From the NCBI GenBank assembly GCA_965226915.1, contig CBDDEJ010000009.1:248001-312000 (forward strand): a DNA stretch of 64,000 bases. The letters are read 5' to 3'. Under the pieces are notes generated by a model, which had not been told where the DNA came from, made no database searches, and saw nothing but the letters and a program-made list of their open reading frames with translations. Below are positions 18,644-28,699 of this stretch, piece after piece; positions within the stretch are counted from its first letter, which is position 1; every line of letters begins with the position of its first letter. The position numbers and the translations under genes were made by a program. This stretch comes from Io17-Chloro-G2 sp965226915 (GTDB lineage Bacteria; Chloroflexota; Dehalococcoidia; Lucifugimonadales; UBA3495).

Positions 18644-18718
18644 CCAGATCCTATCGGTCTTAGATCAAAAAATTGAACTGGATTGTGGTTTTAGACGGTA
18701 GTCAGTGAAGAAACAAAA

Positions 18719-19105
18719 ATGTGTGACCACTGCCAAACCCGCAAGTCATGGAGAACGGAACTTGATGAGGATGAAGTTCTCTCTTGCGAATATATAGAGG
18801 ATTTAGACGACGATGGCTGCCCCGCGCAAGCAATCGCTCTGATAACCGGGCGATATGTGGAAGACCATTTATGCAAAGACTGCACTGAAAAAGAAACCGA
18901 CCAATTGGATGAGGGGCTAGGGGACTTTCTGCGGGAGCATGGGTTTCAAAAAAGCGTAGATTATCTGCCTATAACTGAGTCACCCGGCGAATGCACTGGG
19001 CCTTCATGCAGCAATCTAGCCAGTTTCGCCAAGATGGTCATCGAGACATGGGGTTATTGTCAAGATCATATGTTGCCTGCCGGTCATGGGGTCACGGACG
19101 TATAG
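18719..19105 (+). CDS. Cysteine-rich hypothetical protein, 128 aa
   Basis: Acidic protein with paired cysteines: CDHC at the start, CKDC near residue 60, and single Cys around CTGPSC and YCQDH, plus histidines. This is suggestive of zinc or Fe-S binding. The ribosome site is weak (GAAGAAAC). It ends in sequence shared with the DUF2235 remnant, so its last residues may not be native. Family not recognised. Confidence 0.5.
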   Translation: MCDHCQTRKSWRTELDEDEVLSCEYIEDLDDDGCPAQAIALITGRYVEDHLCKDCTEKETDQLDEGLGDFLREHGFQKSVDYLPITESPGECTGPSCSNLASFAKMVIETWGYCQDHMLPAGHGVTDV

Positions 19106-19107
19106 CC

Positions 19108-19457
19108 TTAGTCAATATCTGGTCCGGCGCAGGGGTACGGACCAACGTCGAGGAAGCCTACAAGTACCTGATGGGTCACTACGAACCGGGAGACAGGGTA
19201 TACCTCTTCGGGTACAGCCGAGGCGCCCACACGGTTCGGGTGCTGGCAGGGATGCTGCACAAGTGCGGCTTGCTCACAAAGGGAAGCAACAACCTCGTAC
19301 CTTACGCTACCAAAATCTACACGCTACCAAAATCTACAAAGAGGAGGAAAACGGGGTAGCCGCTGGGTTTAAGGGCAGCTTTTCCCGTGAGTGCAAGCCT
19401 TACTTCATCGGCGTGTGGGCCGAGGGAGCCAGTTGGTCTGCGGCTGCCCCGGCAGAG
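19108..19457 (+). pseudogene. DUF2235 (Tle1-like hydrolase) remnant
   Basis: The reading TNVEEAYKYLMGHYEPGDRV leads to YLFGYSRGAHTVRVLAGMLH, the GxSRG nucleophile elbow of DUF2235 alpha/beta hydrolases. A 17-bp tandem duplication (ACGCTACCAAAATCTAC twice, about 19303-19336) shifts the frame; the correct frame continues IYKEEENGVAAGFKGSFSRE to FIGVWAEG. The N-terminus is missing and the 3' side is cut by MITE A at 19458. Non-functional. Confidence 0.7.
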
Positions 19458-19636
19458 CTAGAAACTCGGACGGAAACCCCGATTCTCTCCAAGCTGCCGT
19501 TTTCTTAGCGACGATTGTCAATGTAACAGTGGGTTCTTGAACCGTATTACAGACACTATCATGCCACATAAGACTATAATACGTCTGTCTGGCGTAGCGC
19601 GAAACCCGGCCAATGGCTTTCCGGCCAGACCTCTAG
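19458..19636 (+). mobile_element. MITE A copy 6
   Basis: 179 bp, CTAG-bounded, TCCAAGCTGCCG subtype, cutting the DUF2235 remnant. No MITE B is attached. A 95-bp spacer without recognisable content separates it from copy 7. Confidence 0.9.
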
Positions 19637-19731
19637 GTCTACAATCGGCGGAAACCCCCAGTTACGAAGCGACATCAAACCATGGGCCATGGGCAATTTG
19701 CTTTTGGCCTGCCAGGTGGCGCTCCCAGGGT

Positions 19732-19910
19732 CTAGAAACTCGGACGGAAACCCCGATTCTCCCCAAGTCGTCGTTTTCTTAGCGACGATTAGCGATGTAA
19801 CAGTGGGTTCTTGAACCGTATTACAGACACTATCATGCCACATAAGACTCTAATACGTCTGTCTGGCGTAGCGCGAAACCCGGCCAATGGCTTTCCGGCC
19901 AGACCTCTAG
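19732..19910 (+). mobile_element. MITE A copy 7
   Basis: 179 bp, CCCAAGTCGTCG subtype, same orientation as copy 6. Its right CTAG is shared with MITE B copy 4. Confidence 0.9.
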
Positions 19911-20059
19911 TACTACAACGACGCGTTATGAGAAAACACGCTCAGGTCTTCTTCTTCAGCTACGGACCGTTCATCATGGGAGACTCGCACTCGTTCGTTG
20001 CCAGCTTCAAAATCCGCCCACGAGTTACCTTGTAGGATAACGCGTCGTTGTAGTACTAG
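19907..20059 (+). mobile_element. MITE B copy 4
   Basis: 153 bp, same orientation as copy 1 and with the ACGCGTTATCC end. It abuts MITE A copy 7. Confidence 0.88.
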
Positions 20060-20113
20060 TGGGTCACTGCGGACTTGGTCGGACTGAAATTCTATGAGGA
20101 GTCAGAAAATACC

Positions 20114-21238
20114 ATGGGTTGGTCTACACATCATCCGAATGGGCTGATTTATTACGCACCTCAGCACTCCTACCGGGGCTACACTTTGATCACCAGCTCC
20201 CGAGGCACCGACGCCTACCTTCTTGATATGGAAGGCCGAGTTTGCCATCGTTGGCATCTTGAGGAAGGCATCAGCTACGGGTATCTCCTCTCCAACGGCC
20301 ATCTCTTGATGAGGACGAATCCTCCCGCTGGCGCAGATGCTAGGCCACGGGGAGCAAGGACGGCGGTAGGGGCCGTGATTGAGCTGGATTGGGACGGCAA
20401 TCTGGTTTGGGACTATCGGAACCCCATGGTGCACCACGATTTTCAACGCCTGCCCAATGGGAACACTTTGGTGCTGGTATTTGAGGAGATTCCCTCCGGC
20501 GTCGCCACCCGAGTCAAGGGCGGAATCGTCGACGAAGACGTTGCCGAGCCAATGCTGGGAGACGTGGTGCACGAGGTCACGCCGAGGGGAGATATCGTCG
20601 ATTCCTGGCGCTCTTGGGAGCATCTCAACGTGGACGAGGACGTAATTTGTTTCCTTGAAAACCGGTATGAATGGACTCACCAAAACTCGCTCAATATAAC
20701 CACCAATGGAGACTTACTGGTCAGCTTTCGCCAGACCAGCACCGTGGGCATCGTGGACCGGGCTAGTGGTCAATTCACCTGGAAATGGGGACCGGGAGAG
20801 ATATCCCATCAGCATAATCCCACCTATCTGGACAACGGGCACGTGCTGATCTTCGACAACGGCCCCCACCACGTGGGTGCTTCTTTCTCCCGCATCGTTG
20901 AGGTGGATCCCAGCAACAACGAGTTGGCCTGGGAGTACACCGGCGATCCACCCATCTCTTTCTACAGCTATCACATAAGCGGCGCCGAACGCCTTCCCAA
21001 CGGCAACACGCTGATCAGCGAGGGCGCTCCGGGACGCATTTTCGAGGTTACCTATAACAAAGAGATAGTTTGGGAGTACATCAACCCCTTCCGATCCAAT
21101 GGCGGTGGTGGGGGGGGTAACGCGGCGAACTCGGTATTTCGAGCCCACCGTTACGGGCCGGACCACCCGGGCTTGCGGGAGCGGGATTTGGATCCGTCCC
21201 GTTACGCCAACATCAACCGCATCTATGCCGGCAGCTGA
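20114..21238 (+). CDS. Arylsulfotransferase (ASST)-like beta-propeller protein
   Basis: 374 aa from ATG 20114 (MGWSTHHPNG), preceded by GAGGA at 20096; an in-frame start 39 bases earlier is less likely. Repeated blades of the form HxF-x-RLPNGNTLVL, NPTYLDNGHVLIFDNG and GAERLPNGNTLISEG mark a propeller of the aryl-sulfate sulfotransferase family, with conserved histidines in VHHDFQ, THQNSLN, SHQHNP and YSYHISG. No signal peptide was seen. A run of six glycines comes late (SNGGGGGGNA). Whether it transfers sulfate or only shares the fold is open. Confidence 0.75.
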   Translation: MGWSTHHPNGLIYYAPQHSYRGYTLITSSRGTDAYLLDMEGRVCHRWHLEEGISYGYLLSNGHLLMRTNPPAGADARPRGARTAVGAVIELDWDGNLVWDYRNPMVHHDFQRLPNGNTLVLVFEEIPSGVATRVKGGIVDEDVAEPMLGDVVHEVTPRGDIVDSWRSWEHLNVDEDVICFLENRYEWTHQNSLNITTNGDLLVSFRQTSTVGIVDRASGQFTWKWGPGEISHQHNPTYLDNGHVLIFDNGPHHVGASFSRIVEVDPSNNELAWEYTGDPPISFYSYHISGAERLPNGNTLISEGAPGRIFEVTYNKEIVWEYINPFRSNGGGGGGNAANSVFRAHRYGPDHPGLRERDLDPSRYANINRIYAGS

Positions 21239-21430
21239 GATAGAGGCGGTAGCCGCACGCCCAGGAGGGCCTTATCGCCTCAGAGACGCAAAGGGCCAAA
21301 CACATGTCCCATTCTATTGTCATGCGACGTGAATTCAAAGCCAGACCCACAGCCCCAGCTTCGGTTGACGAGGACGGGAGGGAAACGTAGACTCCCTTCA
21401 TCCGAAAGGACCCGATTAATCCGGTGCGTC
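21239..21430. other. Intergenic, nothing recognised
   Basis: Between the ASST-like gene and MITE A copy 8 there is no reading frame or repeat that can be supported. Confidence 0.5.
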
Positions 21431-21609
21431 CTAGAAACTCGGACGGAAACCCCGATTCTCCCCAAGTCGTCGTTTTCTTAGCGACGATTATCGATGTAAC
21501 AGTGGGTTCTTGAACCGTATTACAGATACTATCATGCCACATAAGACTATAATACGTCTGTCTGGCGTAGCGCGAAACCCGGCCAATGGCTTTCCGGCCA
21601 GATCTCTAG
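21431..21609 (+). mobile_element. MITE A copy 8
   Basis: 179 bp, CCCAAGTCGTCG subtype. Its right CTAG is shared with MITE B copy 5. Confidence 0.9.
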
Positions 21610-21758
21610 TACTACAACGACGCGTTATGAGAAAACACGCTCAGGTCTTCTTCTTCAGCTACGGACCGTTCATCATGGGAGACTCGCACTCGTTCGTTGC
21701 CAGCTTCAAAATCCGCCCACGAGTTACCTTGTAGGATAACACGTCGTTGTAGTACTAG
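21606..21758 (+). mobile_element. MITE B copy 5
   Basis: 153 bp, orientation as copies 1 and 4 but carrying the variant end seen in copies 2 and 3. It ends 9 bp before the start of the hydrolase pseudogene and may have displaced its promoter. Confidence 0.88.
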
Positions 21759-21767
21759 GGGGTGGAG

Positions 21768-22570
21768 ATGCCATTTGCTGAGCTGGGGGAGAAGCGAATC
21801 TGATACGAGATCAACGGCCAGGGCGAGCCGCTGGTGCAGATTCCCGGTGCAGCCCTGGGACTGCGGAACTTCTCCCGGGTCACACCGGTGCTGGCCCATC
21901 ACTTTCGGGTGGTGGACTTCGATCTGGTGGGCACGGGCAAAAGCACCCCAACGCCGCCGGGATACACGCTGCAGGACTGGACCTACGGGACCTGATGGAC
22001 CTGCTGGAAATTCCCCGGGCCAATTTGCATGGCACATCCACCGGAGGCTTAATTGGCCTCCAGTTCGCTGCTCAACATCCGGAGCGGGTGATGAAGATGG
22101 TACTGGTGGGAGTCGTGGCCCGCTACGATACGGCGCTGCGCCTCAACCGAAAGGTGGCCAAAGCCCTGGCCGAACACGTAGGCATGGAGGCGGTTGCAGA
22201 ACTGACGGCCCAGGCAGTGCTGACCCGAGACTTTCTGGACAGTCCGGAGGCCGGCCCTCGGCTGGATCAGATGCGGTCCACCTTTGGCGAGGTCTCCCCC
22301 GACGCTTATATCGCAACCGTGGTGGCCACTGAGAATGTGGACCCGGGGCCGGACCTGCCACGCATCACAGCCCCCACCTTGGTTATTAACGGAGAGTATT
22401 CCACCTCCTCTCCGGTGGACACGGGCCCCCAAGGGATCGGTGGGCGCGGCATCGCCGAGGGGGTCCAAAACGGGCGGCTGGAAGTCATACAAGGAGCGCG
22501 GCATCTGGTGATAATGGAGCGCTTCCAAGAGGTCTGCGACCTCATCACAGAGTTCCTGAAAGAGGAGTAA
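21768..22570 (+). pseudogene. Alpha/beta hydrolase, stop codon and frameshift
   Basis: ATG 21768 reads MPFAELGEKRI, then an in-frame TGA, then YEINGQGEPLVQIPG to TLQDWTYGT, where the frame shifts to LLEIPRANLHGTSTGGLIGL. The nucleophile elbow is the Ser of HGTSTGG; the late RITAPTLVINGEYST and GARHLVIMERFQEV give the acid and histidine regions. Two lesions in one gene. It is followed after 2 bp by a second hydrolase, so the pair may have been an operon driven from a promoter now replaced by MITEs. Confidence 0.8.
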
Positions 22571-22572
22571 CC

Positions 22573-22998
22573 ATGCCCACGGCTAAGGTTAACAGCGTGG
22601 AGATTTACTACGAAGAGACCGGAAGCGGGCCTCCCATCATTCTTTCCGCCGGAGGGCTGCAGGGCACGCTGGCCGGGTACGGGCCGGTGATCGGAGAGTT
22701 GTCGAGGGAACACCGGGTTATATCCTACGACCGGCGTTTCGGCGGCCAGTCCAACAGCCCCCTTGTAGTGCAGACCTGGGACATGGTCTGCCAGGACGTG
22801 ATGGACCTCATGGACGCGCTGTGCATCGAGAGGGCTTACCTGGGCGGCGGGTCTTTTGGCGCCGCCATATCCTTTGGGTGCGCCCTGCTCTATCCGGGAC
22901 GGGTCCCCGCGATATTCCCCTCCAACATTGCCGGCGGTGTCATTTGCGACTCCTATCTGGCCATGAAGCTGTTCAAGAGCGCCGACATGGCCAGATAG
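22573..22998 (+). pseudogene. Alpha/beta hydrolase, C-terminally truncated
   Basis: 141 aa: MPTAKVNSVEIYYEETGSG start, SYDRRFGGQSN oxyanion-region strand, and nucleophile elbow GGGSFGAAIS. The usual length is near 270 aa. The cap and the catalytic histidine are missing: after ADMAR there is a TAG and then about 75 bp before the next gene, so a deletion removed the second half. It probably cannot act. Confidence 0.75.
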
Positions 22999-23084
22999 AC
23001 TATATCCGCGGGTTGCAGCCTGCCGGCAGAGCCAAGCCCGAGGTGCGCCTTGCTGGCGCGCAGTTAAACCGAAGGGAGAGGAAT

Positions 23085-23936
23085 ATGGGTAATTTGGATG
23101 GAAAGGTAGCCCTGGTGACCGGCGCCGGTGGCATGAGAGGCGTGGGCCGGGCGACGGCCCTGAAACTGGAGGCCCAAGGGGCCGATTTGGCCATAACCGA
23201 TGTTCGTCGTGATGCCAGCGACTTGCCTCCCGCCGAGTTGCGTCAGGAGTGGCATAGTATCGACAGTGTGTCTGATGAGGTAGAGGCTCTGGGACGCCGC
23301 TGCCTGCCGCGATACGCCGACCTGGGCGTCAGCGATGAAATACAAACGTTGGTCCGGCAGGTGATGGAGCATTACGGCCGGGTGGACAACTTGATCAACA
23401 ATGCCCGGGCGGTCATCGGACGCGATAAGGTGCCCATCACCGATTTGGAGGAAGAGGTCTGGCATCATTTCCTCGACATCAACACCACGGCTGTCTTCCT
23501 GTGCACCAAATTTGTGGGACAGGAAATGGTGAGGCAGGGCGCCGGCGGACGCATCATAAACATCGCCTCCAATGCCTCCAAACAGGCCAGCGCCATGGGC
23601 GCGGCCTACTCTGCCTCCAAATTCGCGGTGCTGGGGCTGACTCAGGCCTCCGCCCTGGACCTGGCGCCCTATGGCATTACCGTCAATGCAGTATGTCCGG
23701 GGCCGATTAACACGGACCGTATGAGCTATTGGGAGCGGTCCCAAGCCGCCGCCGCCGGGGTCTCAATGGAGGAGTTCCGGGCTCAGATAGTTGAGCAGGC
23801 CGGGCGAGCCACGCCGCTGGGCCGGATCGCCGAGGCGGAAGATGTGGCAAACATGGTCGGGTTTTTGGTTTCGGACGAGGCTAATTTCATCACGGGTCAG
23901 GCCTACAACGTCAACGGCGGTCTGCTCTTCCACTGA
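23085..23936 (+). CDS. Short-chain dehydrogenase/reductase (SDR)
   Basis: 283 aa; GGGAGAGGA sits just before the ATG. Rossmann motif TGAGGMRGVGRATAL, NNAR in place of the usual NNAG, catalytic Ser in NIASNAS, Y-x-x-x-K in YSASKFAVLG, and a late PGPINTDRM loop. It would oxidise or reduce an alcohol or ketone with NAD(P). Intact. It follows the hydrolase pair and may belong to the same catabolic operon. Confidence 0.88.
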   Translation: MGNLDGKVALVTGAGGMRGVGRATALKLEAQGADLAITDVRRDASDLPPAELRQEWHSIDSVSDEVEALGRRCLPRYADLGVSDEIQTLVRQVMEHYGRVDNLINNARAVIGRDKVPITDLEEEVWHHFLDINTTAVFLCTKFVGQEMVRQGAGGRIINIASNASKQASAMGAAYSASKFAVLGLTQASALDLAPYGITVNAVCPGPINTDRMSYWERSQAAAAGVSMEEFRAQIVEQAGRATPLGRIAEAEDVANMVGFLVSDEANFITGQAYNVNGGLLFH

Positions 23937-23960
23937 AAATCTTGGTTTCGCCGGGTGATA

Positions 23961-24330
23961 CTAAACCAAAGCCAAGGTGGGAACTACATTTTGCAGCGAT
24001 GGCAAAGGCGTGGCAGTTTTCATCATCAGTGCGTCGGCTCGGGCTTGTAAAAGGGTTCGGCAGCGATGTTTCACTTCATCCTTACGGTGAGCTAGCCCGC
24101 CGAAGAATACATACATCTTCTCTTGGACTTTGGCTTTTGTTCCCAGGCATTCGTTGGCCGTGACCTCTTCCCTGGCCAATCCCAGACGGCTTCGTCGGCA
24201 GTGAAGTCTGGGCTGTAGGCCGACAATCTGTGCTGGGCGAAGTCGCGACGGATCTTGTCCGATTTCCAGCTCATCTCCTCGGCTACATCTGACATATAGT
24301 TGACCATCATTTTGGAGAGTCCCCTCCCTA
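23961..24330 (-). pseudogene. IS630-family transposase C-terminal remnant
   Basis: Minus-strand reading WKSDKIRRDFAQHRLSAYSP, DFTADEAVWDW, a one-base frameshift near 24172, then AREEVTANECLGTKAKVQEK and HRKDEVKHRCRTLLQARADA. This matches the C-terminal end of IS630 transposases. The terminal 140 bp (23961-24100) recurs with one mismatch at 61138-61277. No intact IS remains. Confidence 0.6.
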
Positions 24331-24358
24331 TGCAGTTAGGGAGTCCCGGATGCAACCA

Positions 24359-24795
24359 CTAGTCCTCCTGCCCCAGCCCCTCCCCCTTGGGCATCCGGTA
24401 GCCCACCCTCGGCTCGGTGAAGATGTAGGTGGGGTTGTCCGCGTCATCGCCCAGCTTGCGGCGGAGCTTACTTACGATGGTGCGCATGGGCCGCACGTCG
24501 CCGCTGCTCTTCTCGCCCCAGACCCGTTCCAGCAGATGCTCATAGGTCAACAGCCGCCCGGCGTTGGCCGAAAGCTCGGCGAGCAGCCGGTACTCCATCG
24601 CGATCAGCGGGAGCGGACGACCGGCAAGGGTCACGCTCCGTTCCGCATAGTCGATTGTCAGGTCGCCCAGCACGTAGGGCTCTGACGGCTCTGACGCCGC
24701 CCGCTTGCGCAGGGCCGCCCCGATCCTCGCCGCCAGCTCAGTCGGCGAGAAGGGCTTGACGACGTAATCGACTGCTCCCATGTCAAACGCCCCGG
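24359..24795 (-). pseudogene. OmpR-type response regulator, N-terminally truncated
   Basis: The tail of the receiver domain (AFDMGAVDYVVKPFSPTELA, with the conserved KPF) is followed by a winged-helix DNA-binding domain (YRLLAELSANAGRLLTYEHL, VSKLRRKLGDD, VGYRMP). The phospho-acceptor half is gone; the upstream sequence switches at about 24795 to the 3' end of a thiamine-diphosphate enzyme. No sensor kinase is adjacent. Confidence 0.8.
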
Positions 24796-26469
24796 TTACA
24801 GGGCGCCGTCTATACTTATGTCCAGCAGCGACGGTTTCCCGCTGGCGATGGCCTCTTCCGCCAGACGTTGCAAGGCGTCCGGATCCTCAACTTTCAGGCT
24901 GGAAACCCCCATGGCTTGGGCGATATCCGCCAAGGGTAGGGCGTTGGGGAAGTCCATGCCCACGTATTCGCTATCCCGCTCCCGGTCCTCCAGCATCCGC
25001 CTCAGGTAGATGTCCATGTTAAGTTTAAGAATCCGGTAGGACCGATTGTTGCAGATGGCGTAGGTGACCGGGATGTTGTACCGGGCGGCGGTCTACAATG
25101 CTTGCACCGTGTACATGGAGGCCCCATCTCCTACCACCGCCACCACCGGCCGGTCCGGATTGGCGAGCTGCACCCCCAAAGCACCGGGCATGGCCCAGCC
25201 CAAGGCTCCGCCCTGGATACCGTAAAAAGAACCGGGCTCGTCAAAACTCATCGCGCGCATCAGGGCTGGCCTGGAGGTTACAGCTTCATCGGCGATGATG
25301 GCATTGCTGGGCAGAGCTTGCCCCAGCTCATGCATCATGCGCTCGACGGCCATGGGACGCCGGTCCCAGTGCTCCTTGAGATTCCGCTCCGCCCCCTGAT
25401 GGTAGCGGCTCCGCTCCTCGGCCAGGGTGGCGGCCCGGGTGGCAGCGGCTTCCTTCGCCTGTCCCGACATATCCTGATCTAATGCCTGGGACAGATCTTC
25501 CAAACCGGCCTTGGGGTCGCACAGGATGCCAACCTCCGTAGGATAGATCTTCTCCACTTCCCTGGCGTTGCTGTCCAGATGAATCAGCTTGGTGCTCGGG
25601 CCTATGAATGGCTCGGGCACGTATAGGAAGGAAGAGAAGACGTTGGTGCCAACGGCCAGCACCACGTCGGCGGCGGCCAGCTGCTGTCGCGTGGCGGCGC
25701 TGTTGAGGTTAAGCATGCCGCCGAAGAGGCTGTGGCTGGTGGGGAAGTTTACCTCGGTGTAGGCCGCGGCATAGACCTTGGCCCCAAGTTGCTCGGCCAC
25801 CTTGACCATTTCCGGGACTGCCGCGGATTGGGCGATGCGGTCACCGATAACAATGATCGGATTTTCCGCTTGGGAGAGCAACTCAGAAGCATGGGCTACC
25901 GCATCCATGTCGGGCCGGCTGCGGAAATACCCCGGCGATGACGGGATGATGTCGGCGTCCACCTCCTCATCCAGCGTGTCCCACGGGAAGGAAAGAAACA
26001 CCGGACCGGTGGGCGGAGTTTTGGCCTCCTTAAAGGCCCGGCGAATCACCATGGGAATGTCCGAGGCATGGCGGATCTCCGCGCTCCACTTGGTGTACTG
26101 GGAGGTCATCTCCACCAAGTTACCCGAGAGCACCGGCTCGGTCAGCAGCATGCGGGTATCCGAGTTGCCCGCCGCCAATATTACCGGCGTGCCTCCGCGA
26201 TAGGCGTTGTAGAGGGCGCTGATGCCGTTGGCCAAGCCGCCGGCGATGTGGATGTTGGCGAAGGCAGGCCGTCCGCTGGCCCGGGCATAGCCATCGGCCA
26301 TCCCGACCGCGGTGCCTTCTTGCAAAGCCTGAACGTATTTTATCTGGGGATAGTCCTGTAGCCCGTCAAGAAAAGGGGTTTCGCTGGTACCAGGATTGCC
26401 GAAGATGTGCTCGGTGCCCTCGGCGATCAGCATCTGGGCTAGGGCATGCTTGCCGGTCATTCTTGGCAT
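24796..26469 (-). pseudogene. Thiamine-diphosphate decarboxylase (benzoylformate decarboxylase-like) with one amber stop
   Basis: From ATG 26469: Pyr domain with the catalytic glutamate in VQALQEGTAVGMADGYA, central domain, and PP domain with the TPP motif VGDGASMYTVQAL. A TAG at 25093-25095 then interrupts, after which the same frame continues TAARYNIPVTYAICNNRSYR (the NN end of the TPP motif) to SLLDISIDGAL. The residue replaced is expected to be Trp. The rest is full length (about 557 codons) with no other damage, so the lesion is recent. The natural stop abuts the response-regulator fragment. Confidence 0.85.
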
Positions 26470-26524
26470 GGCAAATCCTTTAAGATTGAAGTATTGGGCG
26501 GGTCAGCCAGCTCCGGACAGCCAG

Positions 26525-26932
26525 CTACTGATAGATCATCCATTCCAACAAGTTGTCGTCCGGGTCTCTAGCGTAGAGGCTAACCGCCGGCAGGCGTCCC
26601 CCTTGGCGAGCTCCCTTGCGGGGACCAGGCCCTCGGATCACCTCCATTCCCAAATCGGCCAACATTTTTTGGCATTCCTCGACGGCGCCATCCCAGACGA
26701 AACAGATGTCGGTGCAGCCTGGCACGGCGGTGGGCCCCCGCAGGGAGGCGGTGTAGCCTTCCGGATGGACGTTGATTTTGGAGTCGCCGATTTGAATCGA
26801 AAAGATATTGGCCGTACCCGCCCGCCATTCCGCTTCGTCGTTGATGGTGAAGCCCAGTTCCTTGTAAAACTGCATGAGACGCTCGGCGTTGGCGGTGGGC
26901 ATGGCAATGTGGTCGATGCCTACAGTTGGCAT
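26525..26932 (-). CDS. VOC-family protein (glyoxalase/dioxygenase fold)
   Basis: 135 aa with two beta-alpha-beta-beta-beta modules: GIDHIAMPTANAERLMQFYK at the start with a metal-ligand His, INVHPEG in the middle, and the late SLYARDPDDNLLEWMIY with the Glu ligand. Members open rings, isomerise, or bind drugs. It is divergent in timing but same-strand with the decarboxylase 55 bp downstream, so both may have been cotranscribed. Confidence 0.8.
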   Translation of the reverse strand: MPTVGIDHIAMPTANAERLMQFYKELGFTINDEAEWRAGTANIFSIQIGDSKINVHPEGYTASLRGPTAVPGCTDICFVWDGAVEECQKMLADLGMEVIRGPGPRKGARQGGRLPAVSLYARDPDDNLLEWMIYQ

Positions 26933-26939
26933 GATAGCA

Positions 26940-27369
26940 GAGCCTCCATTATTGGATAGCTTAGGTTGAATGGCCGGTGTTGAGTCGATGGCTCAAAATG
27001 ACCCATGTCATTCCGAAGGAGCCCCTTCCGCGGAAGGGCTCAGCTGCTCTGAAAATAGTCCCTTCGCCCTTCGACAGACTCAGGACCAACGGGATCCCTA
27101 CCGCTCGTGGTGAGCCCGTCGAACCATGAGCCGAGGCCAACCCATTTTCATCTGTCGGTGGCGCTCCACCGGAGCATGAAAACTCAGGATAAACTCCGCG
27201 ACTGAGGAATCTAAATCCTGGTCCCGCAAAACCTCAAGAAACAATATTACATTTAGACCATAGCCAATGGCGTCCGGACCATATTCACAGGGACTTTAGA
27301 CCCCTCGCTTCGCCTCTGGGTGACCACTTGAGACAATGATCGGCTCCCTGGCTGCGGGAGACTGGTGGC
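26940..27369. repeat. Intergenic region with palindromic REP-like element
   Basis: At about 27064-27133 a pair of imperfect inverted arms (CCTTCGACAGACTCAGG ... GAGCCCGTCGAACCATGAGC) forms an extragenic palindrome of a kind common in environmental genomes. A smaller hairpin at 27019-27042 (GAGCCCCTTCCGCGGAAGGG) lies upstream. No gene in this stretch. Confidence 0.6.
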
Positions 27370-28100
27370 TCACCCAAGTGTAGTGGCCGCGGAGTTGCTG
27401 ACCGGCGCGAAACGTTCTAAAAATTGAAAAATCAGCTTCCGGACAGCTCTGGGTTCGTTGGAGAGCAGACCGTGCTCGGCTCCGGGAATGATATACATCT
27501 CGGCGCTGGAGATGGAATTCTGTAGCTGGAGTCCGCAAGGGACCGGTATTCGGGAGTCCGCGTCCCCATGCACTATCAATGTTGGCATAGTCAGCTCCGC
27601 CAGGCGGGACTCCAGCGAGTTACCGATGTCCAGGTAGCTCTGAAGGGTTTTGGCGATGCCATCTACCCGTTCCTGGCTGGTTTCCAATAGAGCTTGGAAC
27701 CTGGCGGGCTCCCTTCGGCTCAATCCGGGCTAGCGACCTTCCAGGGCCGTGGCGGCGGCGGAATCACCGTAGGAGGCCTGGCGTACGAGAATTTGCTCCA
27801 GTTCCTGCTGCCGCACCGCCCGCTCGGCCTCCTGGCAGTAGGACATGGTGTTTATCAGTATTAGGCTCTCCGTCATCTCTGGGTAATCCAAGGCAAACTG
27901 TATGGCTATGGGGCCGCCGGCGGAGGAACCAAGGATATGGGCGTGGGCCACATTAAGCTGTAACAGCAGAGAATGAAGGTCCTCAGCGTATTCCTCCAGG
28001 GAATACCCTTCCTCCGGGGTTTCAGATTTTCCGGCTCCCCGGCGGTCGTAGAATATTACGCGGAAGTGGAGGGCCAAAATTGAGGCATGGTGCTCGACCA
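27370..28100 (-). pseudogene. Alpha/beta hydrolase, truncated start and amber stop
   Basis: The reading begins without a proper start near 28100 (MVEHHASILALHFRVIFYDR), has the nucleophile elbow ILGSSAGGPIAIQ, reaches LEGR, and meets TAG at 27730-27732. The same frame then runs on through LSRREPARFQALLETSQERV and MPTLIVHGDADSR (acid) to GAEHGLLSNEP (histidine). The first ~40 residues are replaced by HEPN-gene debris. Confidence 0.8.
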
Positions 28101-28136
28101 TGGCCGCCGACCCTTCCCAACCGCACCCAGACCTCA

Positions 28137-28330
28137 GTGTATCATTACCAGCGCTCGGTGTCCTCCAAGGGGTCGCACAACCCGTTGTAGCAGCGTCCAC
28201 CGTGAAGGCGCCCTTGACGGGTACAGTAGCGGGCGACCATGCGGGCATCTCGGACCGCAGGATCCTGGAACGCCAGATCTTTAGCCCAGCGCCGGTCCCT
28301 CGAGATCGCCAGCGCCACAGTGGAACGTGT
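28137..28330 (-). pseudogene. HEPN (PaREP1-like) remnant
   Basis: The reading DPAVRDARMVARYCTRQGRL then HGGRCYNGLCDPLEDTER corresponds to residues 75-112 of the HEPN protein at 6571-6960, including the R-x4-H motif. The preceding part is only partly recognisable. It is joined on one side to the hydrolase and on the other to a methylase fragment. Confidence 0.65.
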
Positions 28331-28339
28331 CAAGGGCGG

Positions 28340-28505
28340 CGAAGGACTACGGCAGACCTCGCTCAAGTTCATCTCCGACTTCGCCAACTGGGACAACGCG
28401 GCCAAAGCGGCGTACCTGGAAACCGGACTGGGACCGGCACGGGCCGCCCCACCCGGAGGAGACACCGCTGGTGGTGGACCCCTCCGCCAGCGATCTCAAC
28501 CCGGC
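28340..28505 (+). pseudogene. DUF1156-type adenine-specific DNA methylase remnant
   Basis: Plus-strand pieces LRQTSLKFISDFANWDNAAK and, one frame over, HPEETPLVVDP followed by ASDLNPA fit the catalytic start of large DUF1156-type methylases, where a DPFAGGGS motif would sit between VVDP and ASDLNP; that motif is deleted. Such methylases occur in defence or modification loci. Only about 55 codons survive. Assignment rests on recalled motif order. Confidence 0.5.
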
Positions 28506-28640
28506 GCTAACGAGCGGCCACACGACGATCGCGGCGCTGAACCAGAGGAAGCCAGCGTCTCGAGTGAGGCGGTACTTCCAGAAGAGTGCAACGGCGATCG
28601 CAATAAACACGATCACGTTGAGTGACAAAACTATAAGCAT
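28480..28640 (-). pseudogene. N-terminal remnant of a membrane protein
   Basis: From ATG 28640 about 53 residues form two hydrophobic helices (VLSLNVIVFIAIAVALFW, DAGFLWFSAAIVVWPLV) before the reading runs antisense through the methylase remnant. The remainder of the gene is gone. Confidence 0.4.
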
Positions 28641-28699
28641 GTCGACACCTCGCTGACTCGGGTCACCTCGAACTTGCTAACCCACATCTCTAGAGCCAC

